64,000 nt of DNA from Phragmites australis. Taxonomy: Eukaryota; Streptophyta; Magnoliopsida; Poales; Poaceae. Made by a program: the position numbers and the translations under genes. This document shows positions 13,001 to 23,494 of the stretch, piece by piece. The stretch is from assembly GCF_958298935.1 (NCBI RefSeq), contig NC_084942.1, positions 9,865,501-9,929,500 on the forward strand. The letters run 5' to 3'. The notes under the pieces are model-generated. The model searched no databases. It had not been told where the DNA came from and saw only the letters and a list, made by a program, of their open reading frames with translations. Within the stretch, counting starts at the first letter, position 1. The number at the start of each line of letters is the position of its first letter.

Positions 13001-13134
13001 CATAACCGTCTAGTACTCCCTATACCAGAACCATAACCAACTAGTACTCCCTGTACCAGAACCATAACCAATTAGTACTCCCTGTACCAGAACCATAACC
13101 AACTAGTACTCCCTATACCAGAACCATAACCAAC
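13001..13134. repeat. 31-bp tandem repeat, 4.3 copies
   Basis: Units CATAACCAACTAGTACTCCC plus 11 bp repeat with one or two changes each inside the LTR. The related LTR at 57530-57620 has a looser version and the LTR at 15706 has a single unit, so the array is an expansion specific to this copy. Confidence 0.85.
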
Positions 13135-13877
13135 ACCCTCTAATCATGTGAGGATCCAAGTCTCTCATATCCGTGAGCACGACTGTTATAACAGTTTTAC
13201 ACTCTGCAAATGTTATCCTTCTTTTCCCACGAGTCAGTGAATTCTATGTTACCGTGTTTGCAAGACACTTAACACACGCTAGTGGTGTGCTGCCAAGAAT
13301 CTCTGTATGACACTTTCCACTAACCAGAGACTAACCCAGTATGTGTCTGCCTACTAGGTTTCACCGCCAGGCTTTACGCGAGTTCAACTCCTACCTAGAA
13401 GCCCCCTTTTACGCTGACCCAACACACATTGGATAGACTCTAATCAGTATGTCACGCCTTACCCATATCAGCCTCGTGGTTGGTACGTTACTTCTTGGGT
13501 TGTCGCTCCACGAACCGGTCCTTACTTAGGTTACTTGAGCAGACACTAAACCAACATCATAACCATGATAACCATCAAAACTACTTTGCTCAAGGCCTAT
13601 GGTTCCATGTTGCTAAACCATTAACAAATTAACCATCAATGTTGTATATGTTCATTAGTCAAGATTATGACACTTCTTAACATCCCAAAAGCAAGGCTAA
13701 GCAATCTACCCACAAAGGACACCTAACCACAAACCATCTAGGTTCCAAGAGATGATAAGGGAAAATCTAGGGAAAACCCTAACATAGGTAACTACCCATC
13801 ATATTGACAGATATTGCATGCAGTTTAATAAAAAAACATTAAAAAAACATAGGTTCAATATGATCAAAGGCACTTGC

Positions 13878-13952
13878 CTTCTCCTTGCTGCTGCTCAATG
13901 TAATCTTGCTCCTAGTCTTGATGTTCCTTAAATTGATCCGGGGCATTGTCGG
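13878..13952 (-). other. conserved 75-nt exon-like block in LTR
   Basis: On the minus strand ATTAG precedes and GCAAGTG follows, giving AG|exon|GC with the consensus AG|GCAAGT of GC-AG introns. The length is exactly 75 nt, as in two other LTRs of the window. The frame is acidic and Gln-rich, with one stop here. Confidence 0.5.
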
Positions 13953-15705
13953 CTAATCACACAATAACCGGCAAACAAAAAACAAAATATACTAAGAACA
14001 GAGCACAAAACAAAAGAACAATGAGATAAAATCTGTCTATAAAGAAAGAGCACTGAAAAACGAATCTATCGGCGCAGAAATCACTTAAAACGGAGCTACG
14101 ATGAAAAAGTTAGGGCTAAAACAAATCTAGGGTTTAATCTGAAAACAAGGGCTTATTTTGAATAAAACCGAAAGTTTAGGGACCTTTTTGTAAAAATAGG
14201 GGATCTAATTGTAATTATGAAAAGATCAGGGACTAATATGTAAAAAGGTAGGTGCTTTTTGCTAACAATAGAGAGGTTCAGGGGCTTTCTTGCAAAATTA
14301 CCAATTAAAAGGATTATTGAAATTATTTTTAGATTGAAAAACCTCTTTTATTATGTGGCTGCTGACTGGTTTGACACATAGGCAAGAGGGTTGAGATGGC
14401 AGCTGAGGTGGCAAGATGACGTAGCAAAACGGCTGACTGGGTTCAAGCATAAACATGTGGCGCTATGCTATTGGTTGCTGAAGGGGTACGTTAGATCTAA
14501 TCTCGGCTGTGCAAAATAGATCCAGCGACTCAGAGGAGCTCGGCTATCGGGGAAAGAAGTCACGGCGGCGCCGAGGGGGTTTGCGGCGGCGCACGGCCGC
14601 GAAACTAGCCAGAATCGGCTCCAGCTCGCCAACCGCGGCGATGAGCGGTGAAATCCGAAGAGGGAAGCACGGCGGATCCGTTTTAGGGCTTACCTTGGGC
14701 AGGGCGGCACGGGATGGGCTCAGCGACGGAAGGGGCAGCGGAGGACCTCGGGATCTCGTCGGGAAGGGATCTCCAACGGCACAGGAGCCAAGGCGACGGC
14801 GGGGAGAGCTTTGGTGGACGGCCACGGTTCTGCTAGGCTACTCGGGTGAAGCTCAATGGCGCTAGGGCTGCTCGGCAGCGTGCTCAACCGAGGGGCGACG
14901 ACAATGGCGGCGGTGGGGCTCGAGATCGGCAAAATCGGCTCGGGACTCGGCGGGTTTGGGACAAGATGAGATCGGGAGAGGGGTTCTGGTTATATAGGTG
15001 GGATCTCGCGCGGAGAAAGAGGAAGGCGGCGGCTTGTACTCCACTCGAACACGAACGACGGTGCGGCGGGCAGACTCCGGGTCGGAGACGACGGCGATGG
15101 CGAAGGCGGCTTCTGCGTGGGCGTCTTCGGCGCGTTCTACTGGTGCGCGCATGACGCTGGGCCATACCGAGCCCCAGGCAGAGGAAGAGCAAGGCCGGCC
15201 GGCTGGGCTGAGGTCGAAAGAAAAGAGAGAGAGAGATTTGGGCCAGAGGGGGAAAAGGCAGCCCGAGAAGGTTTATTCTTTTCTCTTTTTTTTCTAAATT
15301 CAAATTCAAATTCAAAGCAAATCCACTTCAAACAAAATCCATCAAAAGCCAAATAAAAATACTATTTTCCTAATCCAGCATGAATGCATAATAATCAATT
15401 ATATCCTATGTCAAATATATTTTTCTTTTATATAAAATAGGATTTTACCCTTTTTAATTATTTAAACTCATATTAAATTCTAACAAATTTTATGTAATTT
15501 CTAATGATGGAAAAATTAGGGTGTTACAGCTGGGTTTTAGCTGTGCTCGCTGCGACGTACCGCGACCTGTGCGACGGGTGTATGAAGATCGACGACAACG
15601 CGATCCTGACCGGGTGTCCTCTGCTTCTTTAGACGTGGTCGTACAAGCGCATTGCCATCGGCAGGACTGTCATGGACCTTAGTGCGTACCAGTTTGGTGC
15701 AGACG

Positions 15706-18700
15706 TGTCACACCCGGTTTTAACGGACAAAACTAAGTGTGGCTTATGTGTGCTTAGGAAGTTTAACACACATAAGGACATCATAGGTGAAGTAGCAAAA
15801 GCAATACTTTAACTTACAATCGTTTACTTCTTACAAAAAGACTACACCTAAACAACTAGATAGCATCTAATCGATGGCAGCGGGATGAAAACATCGGTGA
15901 CCAAGCACTCCACAAGTACCGACTGGGGAACACACTCCTAGAACACCAGGTCGTCGTCTTGAAAGTCTTGCACTAAACAGCATATGTATTGGGGGGATAG
16001 CAAGGGTGAGCACATGGAGTACTCAGCAAGTGTGGTAGTAATGACATGCAAGCTTATAACAAGAATAGGCTAACATAAGGTATATTTGCGTAAATGCGAG
16101 TAAATAAAATAGTAAGGTAATTGAAAAATATTAAGCAGTTGTTAAGTGTATGTAACCCAAACAACCCAACAACTATCCACCCAAAGGTGACCATCCCTAA
16201 ACTATCACCATCCAGTAACTCTTGTACCAACCAGAGCATGACCAAAACCAATTAATCATATGAGGATCCAAGTCTCCCATAACCGTAGGCACGGCTGTTA
16301 TCACAGGTTTACACTCTGTAGAGGTTGTCCAACTTTACCCACAAGTCATGATTTTCATGTTGTCGTGTTCATGACACACTTAATACACACCAGTGGTGTG
16401 CCACCAGGAGATCACTACGAAGAATTGTCCATTGATTAGGTCCTGGTACTCCAACGAATGCCAGCCAGGTGTGTAAACAATATGCTAAGCCTTACCCATA
16501 TCAGCCTCGTGGTTGGTACAATAATTTTTGGGTTGTCGCTCCACGAACTGGTCCTTATATGTGACACTTGGGCAAAGACTATCCAAACGGAGATAACCAA
16601 CCAACAAAACCTAACAACACTGCTTGGAACATATCCACAAGCCCACCACATAAACCACCATTATTGAACCAACTCTTTGCCCAAGTCCTAGGGTTCCATG
16701 TTACTAAAACAAGTTCACCATCACCATTGAATATATCCACTAAACATGTATATGACACTTCCCAATATCCCAAGCATGGCTAAGAAATTCTACCCAAGCG
16801 ACACATATCAACTACCAATTAGGCTTCAAGGAATGTAAAGGAAAAACTAGGTAAACCCTAACATAGGTGACTACTCATCAAGTTGACAGACATTATATGC
16901 AATTTTGTAAAATAAAACATTTGAAACAAAGGTTCAAGATGATCAAGGACACTTGCCTTCTCCTCGCTGCTGCTCAGTGTACTCTTGCTCCTGGTCTTGA
17001 TGTTCTTCAAGTTGATCAAGGGCGTTGTTGACTAATCGCACAATTACCAACAAGCACACAAATAAAATACACTAAGAATAGAGTACAAAACAATAGAAAG
17101 AAAATAGGAAACGTATCTAGAAAGAAAGAGCACTGAAAAACGAATCTAACGGCGTAAGAATCGCTAAAAAAGGAGCTACGACGAAAAAGATATGGCTAAA
17201 ACAATTTTAAGGTTAAATCTGAAAAAGAAAAGGGCTTATTTTGAATAAAACATAAAGTTTAGGGACCTTTTTGTAAAAATAGAAGGACCTATTTGTAATT
17301 TCAAAAACATCTAGGGATTAATCTGTAAAAAGACAGGGGCTTTTAGGTAATTCAGAAAAGTTCAAGGGTCTAATTGCAAAAGAGCTATTGTTTGGAATTA
17401 TTTTTGTACTGGAAAAGAATATTTATGATGTCATGCTGATGTCATAAACAGAAAGGAATTATTTTAAAAACCAAAAAGCTGACTGGATATGATGACTGAA
17501 CTATTTTGCTAATGTGGCAAGACGACATGGCGCCCTAGTCGGACTTATTTGCTGACTGGGATCTATGTGGACACATGGCGGTTTCTGATTGGCTAGCGAA
17601 GAGGTATTTTGATGATCCAATCTAGACCGATGATGATGGATCTGACGGCTGAGATCAAAGGGGATGGCCAGAGAGGGATTTCATGGCAGCGCCGAGGGGA
17701 AAGCGACGACCAAAACCTTGTCGTCAGCGTCGGATCTCGATGATGAGCGGTAGAACACAATGACACGCTCACGGGGAAACGGATGGGGGCCTTACCGAGG
17801 GTGGCAACACACGCGAAGAGGGCCAGTGATGGGAGAGGCGGCGGAGCGGCTCGGATCTTTGTCGACGGTGATACTCCGGTGGTCAATCAGCGACGGCAAA
17901 GGCTCCAACATGATCAGTGAAGGCAGACCGTTCTTCCAATGGCTTCGACTGGGGCGGTGGGGCTCTGGAATGTCGAGTCAGCGAGCTTGACTGAAGCGGC
18001 AATGGCGGCGGTGGCGGAAAGCTACAGATCTCGGCGATTGCACTGGAACTCAGCGAGTTTGGGACGGGAATAGATCGAGTGGGTCATGAGGATCTTTATA
18101 GGCGGCTCAAGAGGGCTCGGGGAGGACCAAGACTCTCTCAAGCGACGGTGGAGATAAACTCGGACGTGGTGGCCAGCCGAGTTCGACTCAGAGACGACGA
18201 ACCTGACAAGTGAGCCCCACACGTCGGCGTCTCGAGCAAAGCTGGGAAGTAGGGCGTCTTCAGGGCGGGCGGCAACGCAGGCAGGCCGGTGAGGGCATGG
18301 GCGCGTCACTGGGCTCCTGGCGCGCGTGGGAATGGGCCGGAGTGCTCGGACACGGCCCAGGCAGAGGGAGAGCGGGAGAAGCGGGCCGGTGCGGGGAAAT
18401 GGGCCCAAAAGAGGAGACGACGGCCCGAGGAAGAGTTTTAACCTTTTTTTCTTTTTTTCAAATCATTTCCAAAAGCTTTTGAATTCAAATCAAAGCAAGC
18501 AATTCAAATCAAAAGCCACAAATGAAAACCAAATAAAACAAAGGAAACCTTAATGCCTAAGAACAGCATGAATGCACTTAAACAAATATTTCCTATGTCA
18601 AATTAGATTATCTTTTTATGAAAATAGCATTTACTCTTTTGAAATTATTTAAGCTCAAAAATAAATTCTAGCAAATTTTATAAATTGGCAAAAATTGAAA

Positions 18701-18714
18701 ATTAGGGTGTTACA
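15706..18714 (-). mobile_element. solo LTR of about 3.01 kb in the MULE-B PMD gene
   Basis: This is the same family and orientation as the LTR at 12471-15528, only 177 bp away. On the minus strand it starts TGTAACACCC and ends CGGGTGTGACA. The flanks AGACG (15701-15705) and GGACG (18715-18719) form a 5-bp duplication with one mismatch, and MULE-A is uninterrupted at this point. A TATAAA box (18095-18100, minus) is followed by a GC-rich leader. The DNA between the two LTRs is PMD coding sequence, so these are two insertions rather than the two ends of one element. Confidence 0.88.
16957..17031 (-). other. conserved 75-nt exon-like block in LTR
   Basis: This is the best preserved copy. It is bounded by ATTAG on one side and by GAAG|GCAAGTG on the other, and is open for 25 codons. 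It encodes DQLEEHQDQEQEYTEQQRG before GEGK. It is equivalent to 13878-13952 and 58419-58493. Confidence 0.55.
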
Positions 18715-20397
18715 GGACGACGTTGACGGCCTGACCATGGGGTCATTGTGGTGTAGACGTAGGGTAAGTGCAATGCTATTTGTGTACGTTTAGGTTGATT
18801 GCTTTATTATATTGTCTAACTTAGTTAGGTTGCACAGCCGAGTTAGTCTAGTGTGTAGACAATTCGCACGTACCAGAACTTTGTTCGGCAGTTTGATGAG
18901 CTGATAGTGGACTATGTGCGCTGGTGGTCGTACACGCAAGCCGAGGTACTTCGACGTGCTCTGTTTGGACTTTCTGTGCTCTGCCTACATGTCTGGGAGT
19001 ACTGGCTCACGACTCGCGCCCTCGTCTTCGACATCTGTATCATCGAGTACTCACTGCATTGCGTGATGCGGCAGTTTGGGAAGTTCCAACCGTGGCTGCT
19101 ACTGTTGACTAGGTCAGTTCCTATCAACATACACATGTGCGTAACATTGCAATTAAATTTTCATACAACCCACGTGTACACCTTGTATTTGTTTCTACAG
19201 GTTGACGTAGAGGGGGGCTCATTCCACTAGCGTGTTTGCATCGCGTGTGCAGAGGCGGGTTGAAGAATGGGATGAGCTATCGAGCACGTCTTGGATGAGG
19301 AGCAACCACACTCGAAGGAGGCATACACGGAGTACCTCTCGTGGTTCGTGCATCGGACGTGGGTCCAGGAGATGTACACACTAGCCAAGTTTCCACGGCA
19401 CGTGGTGGACGTGCGCGACACGTACGCTATGCACAGGGACCAGGCTCGTTCGCTTGAGGTACGAATAACCCTACGTGATTCATCATTTACCTCAATGTTT
19501 AGCTTAAAATTGTGAAGTGAGATGAAGTTTATCTTTGCAGAGGGAGATACTACGCCAGGTTGATGTCAAGGCACATGCGTCGAGACTGCGACTCGATAGT
19601 GGGAGTGAGGTCCTTAGGGCCAAGATGAGTGTGTCGTTTGGCTGGATTATCCAGAACGTAGCGAAGGCCTTAAGATCGTTGAGCTTTTGTTTGTCCTCGG
19701 ACGTTACGACGGGACCACGAGCGTCGGCACAAATGCCAGCATGATCGTCTGCCACCTTCACTGTGCCGCTGCACCGACTTCCTTTTCGACCCCTACGACA
19801 GCGAGGCAGTCTTTCACGTTGCTGGTCACCCCCACTACAGTGGCATGTTGCCTCATCTTTCATTCTCCGGCACTGGTGACCCCTGCTACAGTTCTGTTAG
19901 CCACTTCCCCGCCTTAAGTGGTGCGACGCACCCTTCCTCCGCGAGCACAGGTCCTTCATGCTCTCGCATCCCCAGCGCGGGTAGGACACCCACTTCATGC
20001 ATGCCATATTGTAATGTATGTCACGGTTTACCGGTGGTAACTTGATTTCTTTGTTGTTCCATGTGCAGAGCTCGATGATCTCTGAGAAGTAGAGACATAG
20101 GGTAGCTACATGGAGTTGTTTAGCAGGGACACTAGTCAGGTCCCTAGGTATGACTTCATCGTTGGACAGAGCGACGAGCTCGGTGCGTCGCAGCTACCTG
20201 GTGCGCTGTTCCTGGGGACTTAGCCCTCCCAGGACGACTACACCACTCCACCGCCCACTAGCTGACCTGAGCAGCCTATCATTCCATCGGACCGCCTGGC
20301 GTACTCAGGTCACCACGTGCGAGCGATGAGGCGTAGGGTCCCCAGGACAGATGTGACCAGGGTGTCATCCCTAAGAGGGGATGTAACCTGTAGGATT

Positions 20398-20911
20398 CTA
20401 TGTCATTGTTAGTTTCAGTGTGCTATGTAGTAGTACTCCATGTTACTGTTTTACATGTACTCCGTGCTAGTATTTATATTATTTGTCTGTTATATCTTGT
20501 TAGATGTTAATGTGGGATCTTTATTATCAGCCATGTTTTTATTAACTGTGTTCTTGATCAATACCAAGGAAGACCATTGTGCGGTCATATCCCCTTTCAA
20601 ATCATTTACTTTCAACTTTCAAAATAAACAGCCTTCGCATCAAAAAACCCTACTACTATAACACTTGCAAATACAATAAAGCGTTACATGATGGGGTACA
20701 ATTTATTCAATTACGAACAACACGGTACAAGAAAATATAACAAAATACTGAGGTAACACGTCACCATAGAGCGTCGATGGTGGTGGTGGGGGGGTGTAAT
20801 CTCTTGGTTACTCCTGGGTACATATTGGGATTCACACATTTAGAGAATGGTAACATAGTACAAGTCAAATATGAAATCAAATCCTCAGCCAACCGCTAGA
20901 ACACATCCTTA
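20398..20911. other. PMD 3' region and spacer
   Basis: 20398-20690 matches MULE-A down to position 1 and includes a hydrophobic frame (20440-20661) mirrored at 60-257. The mirror suggests shared ancestry of the 3' untranslated region rather than a gene. 20690-20911 shows no gene. Confidence 0.5.
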
Positions 20912-21377
20912 TTACTCCCAGTTGTTCCTCCGACCTGCCATGCGAGGTGGGATATAGCGCAATCTGATATTGCTGCATCTCTCTTGGCGCAATTGTTCCT
21001 ATATTTCCTCCATAACGACGTGCAAGTGATGGATGTATTCTTGAATGTGTGGTTCTATCAGCGGGTCAATCCAGTACTGGAACCCACAATTGTCCGTTTG
21101 GAAAAACTGATAGATGAGATAAGTAAATAGTTTTGAGAAAATAGGAAAGAAAGTAGGTACTATTTGTTCGTACTCTGAAATGAGGACAACAGAAGAAGCG
21201 ACGGCCTGCGTCATCGAAATGCTCATAAACCTGGACTACAGCATCATCTCCATGTCGACATGGTGGCCAAAACGAGCAAGGAAGAGCATTGTGGTTTCCG
21301 TAGAAATCTCTGCCATGGAAGTTGGGGTGTGGAGGTGATGGATCGATGGGGCAATCGAGTGGATGAGGAAATGCCAT
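20912..21377 (-). pseudogene. GRF-type zinc-finger protein gene 1 (MULE-B cargo)
   Basis: Exon 1 (21377-21174) starts MAFPHPLDCP and contains CRHGDDAVVQV and DDAGRRFFCCPHF. A GTACG donor and a CTATCAG acceptor define an intron. Exon 2 (21106-20912) continues in phase with FFQTDNCGFQYWIDP, then a Glu/Arg-rich tail. Together these give the Cys-His-Cys-Cys order and the GRRFF signature of GRF-type zinc fingers, which bind nucleic acid. One in-frame TAG near 20999 shortens the tail; the rest is open to a stop at 20912. A TATA box lies about 60 bp upstream of the ATG. It is divergent from GRF gene 2. Its role in the transposon is unknown. It is almost intact, unlike the other cargo genes. Confidence 0.72.
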
Positions 21378-21434
21378 TGTCTCAATTCAATTCGAGGTCA
21401 GAAGATGTGTGAGTTGAAAATCAATTGAGTTTTG

Positions 21435-21442
21435 TTTATATA
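21435..21442 (-). promoter_or_regulatory. TATA box of GRF gene 1
   Basis: TATATAAA on the minus strand, 58 bp upstream of the ATG at 21377, in a region otherwise without coding potential. Confidence 0.6.
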
Positions 21443-21750
21443 CAACAAGTCCCAATAGTGCATGGACCAAGTGTAGGTACGTAATTTGAAGATAGTGCAT
21501 GCATTGGATGCCTTCCTGTAGCGATTTTGAGTAGTCGACAGCGTTTGGACACATCGCTCTTAAAAGGTGGTAGCGACAGGTTACGTCAATCTAAACATGT
21601 AATGACATTGTGAGTAGTAAAATATCCTACAGCTATGGCAGACGCTTCTTCATATGTGCAACCTACCAGTGGAGACTCCATTTGGTTGTGTTTGTACACA
21701 AGACATCCTAGCAGTAGAGGATAGCTTAGGCAGCATTAGTGACACATGCC

Positions 21751-21984
21751 TCGGCTTTTAGCAAGAAATGACAACACCTTGCTGCAGCATAGCATCCTTA
21801 TCGTGACTCACACTTTACACACGAGGTGACCACAGGACAGAGCTTTAAGCGTGAAATGACAAGACATATGTCGTGCTTCAGGCTTTAGACACCAAGTGAA
21901 CACACGACTCAGCTTTTACCATGAAATGATAACTCCTCTGTCCTGACTAATGCTTTACACACGAAATGACAACACCTTTGTGCC
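21751..21984. repeat. degenerate tandem repeat, about 70-bp unit, three copies
   Basis: Each unit contains AGCTTTTA, then TGAAATGACAACAC, then TGTCCTGACT and GCTTTACACACGA. Copies begin near 21754, 21845 and 21912. The array lies between the two divergent GRF promoters. Confidence 0.7.
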
Positions 21985-22174
21985 GGGGCTGGTGGCACAT
22001 GGGCTTGCACATGGGTACGTGTACAGCAAGCCTGACCCCCATGGATGCAACAGCTTCCACAGGAAATCTCTGCCAAGCATCAATACCACAACTTTTCCAG
22101 CTTTCATAGAGAATCCTATGCTCCAGCCCCCAGTCGGTCCTGTGCACTCAGTCCATGCACCAGCCTCCATCCAT

Positions 22175-22182
22175 TATAAATA
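22175..22182 (+). promoter_or_regulatory. TATA box of GRF gene 2
   Basis: TATAAATA, 54 bp upstream of the ATG at 22236, preceded by a C-rich stretch. Confidence 0.6.
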
Positions 22183-22235
22183 ACTCCACCCTCATCCATG
22201 GATAGACCACTCCTTCCTCAGCTTTCTCAACTGCA

Positions 22236-22780
22236 ATGTCTTCCTCAGCTCCACTAAGCCCAATTTTTATCCTCTAGGGGGTCGAACTACCGATGTACTT
22301 CTATGGCGACTCTTGTAGGCTTCGCAAGTCCCAAGACATATCCTACACATATGTTCTACGCTTCTTCATGTCTGCCAACTACCAGTACGATAAGTCTCAA
22401 CATGGACCATATGAGTACCCACCGGTATAGCGACATAGATCACTCATGTGGCACTTTTCACACGATTTTATGCACTCTCTTACTAATCTCCTCTCTTGTT
22501 TCTTTTGTCTCCACCACCTATCTGTGACTTTATGCAATGGCTCGACATAGAGCAAAATGAGGACCAGAAGTGGTGGGTGGACATGGAGATGCGATGGAGG
22601 AGGGAAGCTTACCAGCGCCGCGAGTACTTGCGACATCAGGAAGAACTACGAATGAAGCGGCAGGAGGAGGAGCACATCAGGAATGCCATGAAGGAGCGTG
22701 TCGTGGCTCAAGCACGCGAAGCAGAGAGGGAAAGAAAGTTGGAGAGGGCCCGTCGCGCTAAGGCGAGGGCGGGGGGCTGA
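22236..22780 (+). pseudogene. GRF-type zinc-finger and coiled-coil protein gene 2 (MULE-B cargo)
   Basis: The ATG at 22236 begins MSSSAPLSPIFIL, then an in-frame TAG, then YFYGDSCRLRKSQ, LRFFMSANYQYDKSQ and PYEYPP. GT at about 22424 would be the donor. The second exon (about 22508-22780) reads SPPPICDFMQWLDIEQNE and then a long Arg/Glu-rich helix (RREAYQRREYLRHQEELRMK and on), a probable coiled coil ending at a TGA at 22778. The CDFMQWLD block is the second half of a GRF-like finger. No AG lies in the right place before 22508, so the acceptor seems lost. With the stop in exon 1, this copy is broken. It is related to GRF gene 1 and to the relic at 26650-27190. Confidence 0.68.
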
Positions 22781-23228
22781 TGCCCTAAGAAAGGGTAAAT
22801 ATTCTAGGTGCACTCAGTAAAGAGCATCTATTGTACCCGACCTATTTTCATTCCCTAATGCATGTTAGGTTTAGCAGTGGCACGCTATTAGGTTAGTCTT
22901 TAGGTATATGCTAACGTTTATTGTCATCTCTTTACAGTTATAGTCCATTCACACAGCGATGAAAAACCCCATGTCCAATGTAATGTTTATCAGCGTATGT
23001 AAACTTCGTGCCGGGTTATATGATATTTGTGCTTCATAACTACTATAGTTCGACAAATTAGATTTTGTATTCTCACAAAATCACTTCGTACAAAAAATTC
23101 CACACACTTTTACACCAACTAAATAAAAAAATTTGAGATAATTAATGTGCAATATTTTTTAATTTACCAAATACAAATTCTATTAAGAAACTAATTATAC
23201 ATATAGTTCTGCAGTTAAATTAAATCGA
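22781..23228. other. AT-rich stretch between GRF gene 2 and the right end
   Basis: No gene seen. The sequence is AT-rich, with A/T runs at 23100-23220. It is probably the 3' untranslated region and subterminal DNA of MULE-B. Confidence 0.5.
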
Positions 23229-23494
23229 ATGAAGTTATCACCCGTTGAACGGGCGAGAAGAAGATCTCACCCGTTCAGAGGGCGAGAACAAGCTTCCGCC
23301 GCTGAATGGGCGAGACATTCCTCTCCCTGGTTATTAAATACGCTACCAGTCGGATCTCATAAGGTGTCGCTCGTTCAACGGGTGAGAACAAGGTCTCGCC
23401 TGTTGAACGGACGACGGTAGAGTAGACTTTATTATTTTTGAAACGGATATGTAATCTTGAAAATTTTGAAAAAAAAAATATATAAAAAATTTAT
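23229..23494 (-). repeat. right terminal inverted repeat of MULE-B
   Basis: It contains four GTCTCGCCC/GGGCGAGAC-type half-palindromes (23240-23310 and 23365-23412), then CGACGGTAGAGTAGAC and an AT-rich tip ending AAAAAATTTA at 23494. It is inverted relative to 7814-8012 and in the same orientation as 7428-7678. Confidence 0.88.

Larger units (their letters stand above)
12471..15528 (-). mobile_element. solo LTR of about 3.06 kb in the MULE-B PMD gene
   Basis: On the minus strand it starts TGTAACACCC (15528) and ends CCGGATGTGACA (12471). A TATATAA box (14990-14996, minus) and a GC-rich leader (14500-14990) place the promoter about 530 bp from the start, which fixes the orientation. It contains a 31-bp tandem repeat and the conserved 75-nt exon-like block. 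The flanks GCGGA and GCTGG do not match. Comparison with MULE-A shows about 14 bp of target missing at the right side, so the target duplication was lost by a small deletion or by recombination between two insertions. The long open frames at 14509-15356 are GC-rich LTR sequence, not genes. Confidence 0.82.
11629..20397 (+). pseudogene. PMD (MAIN/MAIL-like) gene relic in MULE-B, split by two solo LTRs
   Basis: The ATG at 11629 opens MAQPELLDPQIDVR. A stop (TAG, 11761) replaces the Trp of ERWILR. The second exon (about 11843-12220) is open: GTSEAATRFNYDRALLVALV, FHLPCGEMAPTLEDVSLLMG. The third exon begins near 12304 and is cut at 12470 by a 3.06-kb LTR. Coding resumes at 15529 (LAVLAATYRDLCDG), is cut again at 15705, and resumes at 18715 (DDVDGLTMGSLWCRRR). 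Later exons lie at about 18870-19110, 19200-19460 and 19540-20000, with a tail to about 20397. Stops and frameshifts occur throughout. The gene starts about 310 bp after the transposase relic and lies on the same strand. The family is firm; exon edges are approximate. Confidence 0.82.
7814..23494 (+). mobile_element. MULE-B, complete Mutator-like element with gene cargo
   Basis: This is a 15.7-kb element, of which about 6.07 kb is two later solo LTRs, leaving about 9.6 kb. The left tip TAAATTTTTTTATATATTTT matches the complement of the right tip. Both continue through CAAGAT-ACAT and GAAGTCTACC-TACCGTC-type sequence into GTCTCGCCC palindromes, giving inverted repeats of about 200 bp. A perfect 9-bp duplication flanks it. 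Cargo in order: mudrA-type transposase (+), PMD gene (+), GRF-type zinc-finger gene 1 (-), GRF-type gene 2 (+). All are decayed to some degree. It inserted into a long LTR, 135 bp from MULE-A. Confidence 0.92.

Noticed and set aside
13001..13134. Regular repeats that could suggest a CRISPR array
   Set aside because: Contiguous 31-bp tandem units without spacers, inside a plant LTR.
14509..15356. Several overlapping ORFs of 70-140 codons on both strands
   Set aside because: GC-rich leader part of a solo LTR; low stop density comes from base composition, and the proteins are Arg/Pro/Ser-rich without motifs.
17593..18553. ORFs of 75-128 codons
   Set aside because: Leader region of the second solo LTR; no domain and both strands open because of GC content.
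12471..18714. The two LTRs as the paired ends of one retrotransposon
   Set aside because: The 177 bp between them is PMD coding sequence, and the right LTR has its own target duplication.
20440..20661. Hydrophobic ORF, also at 60-257
   Set aside because: Conserved between the two MULEs only as part of the homologous 3' flank; no promoter, no known family, and both copies are drifting.
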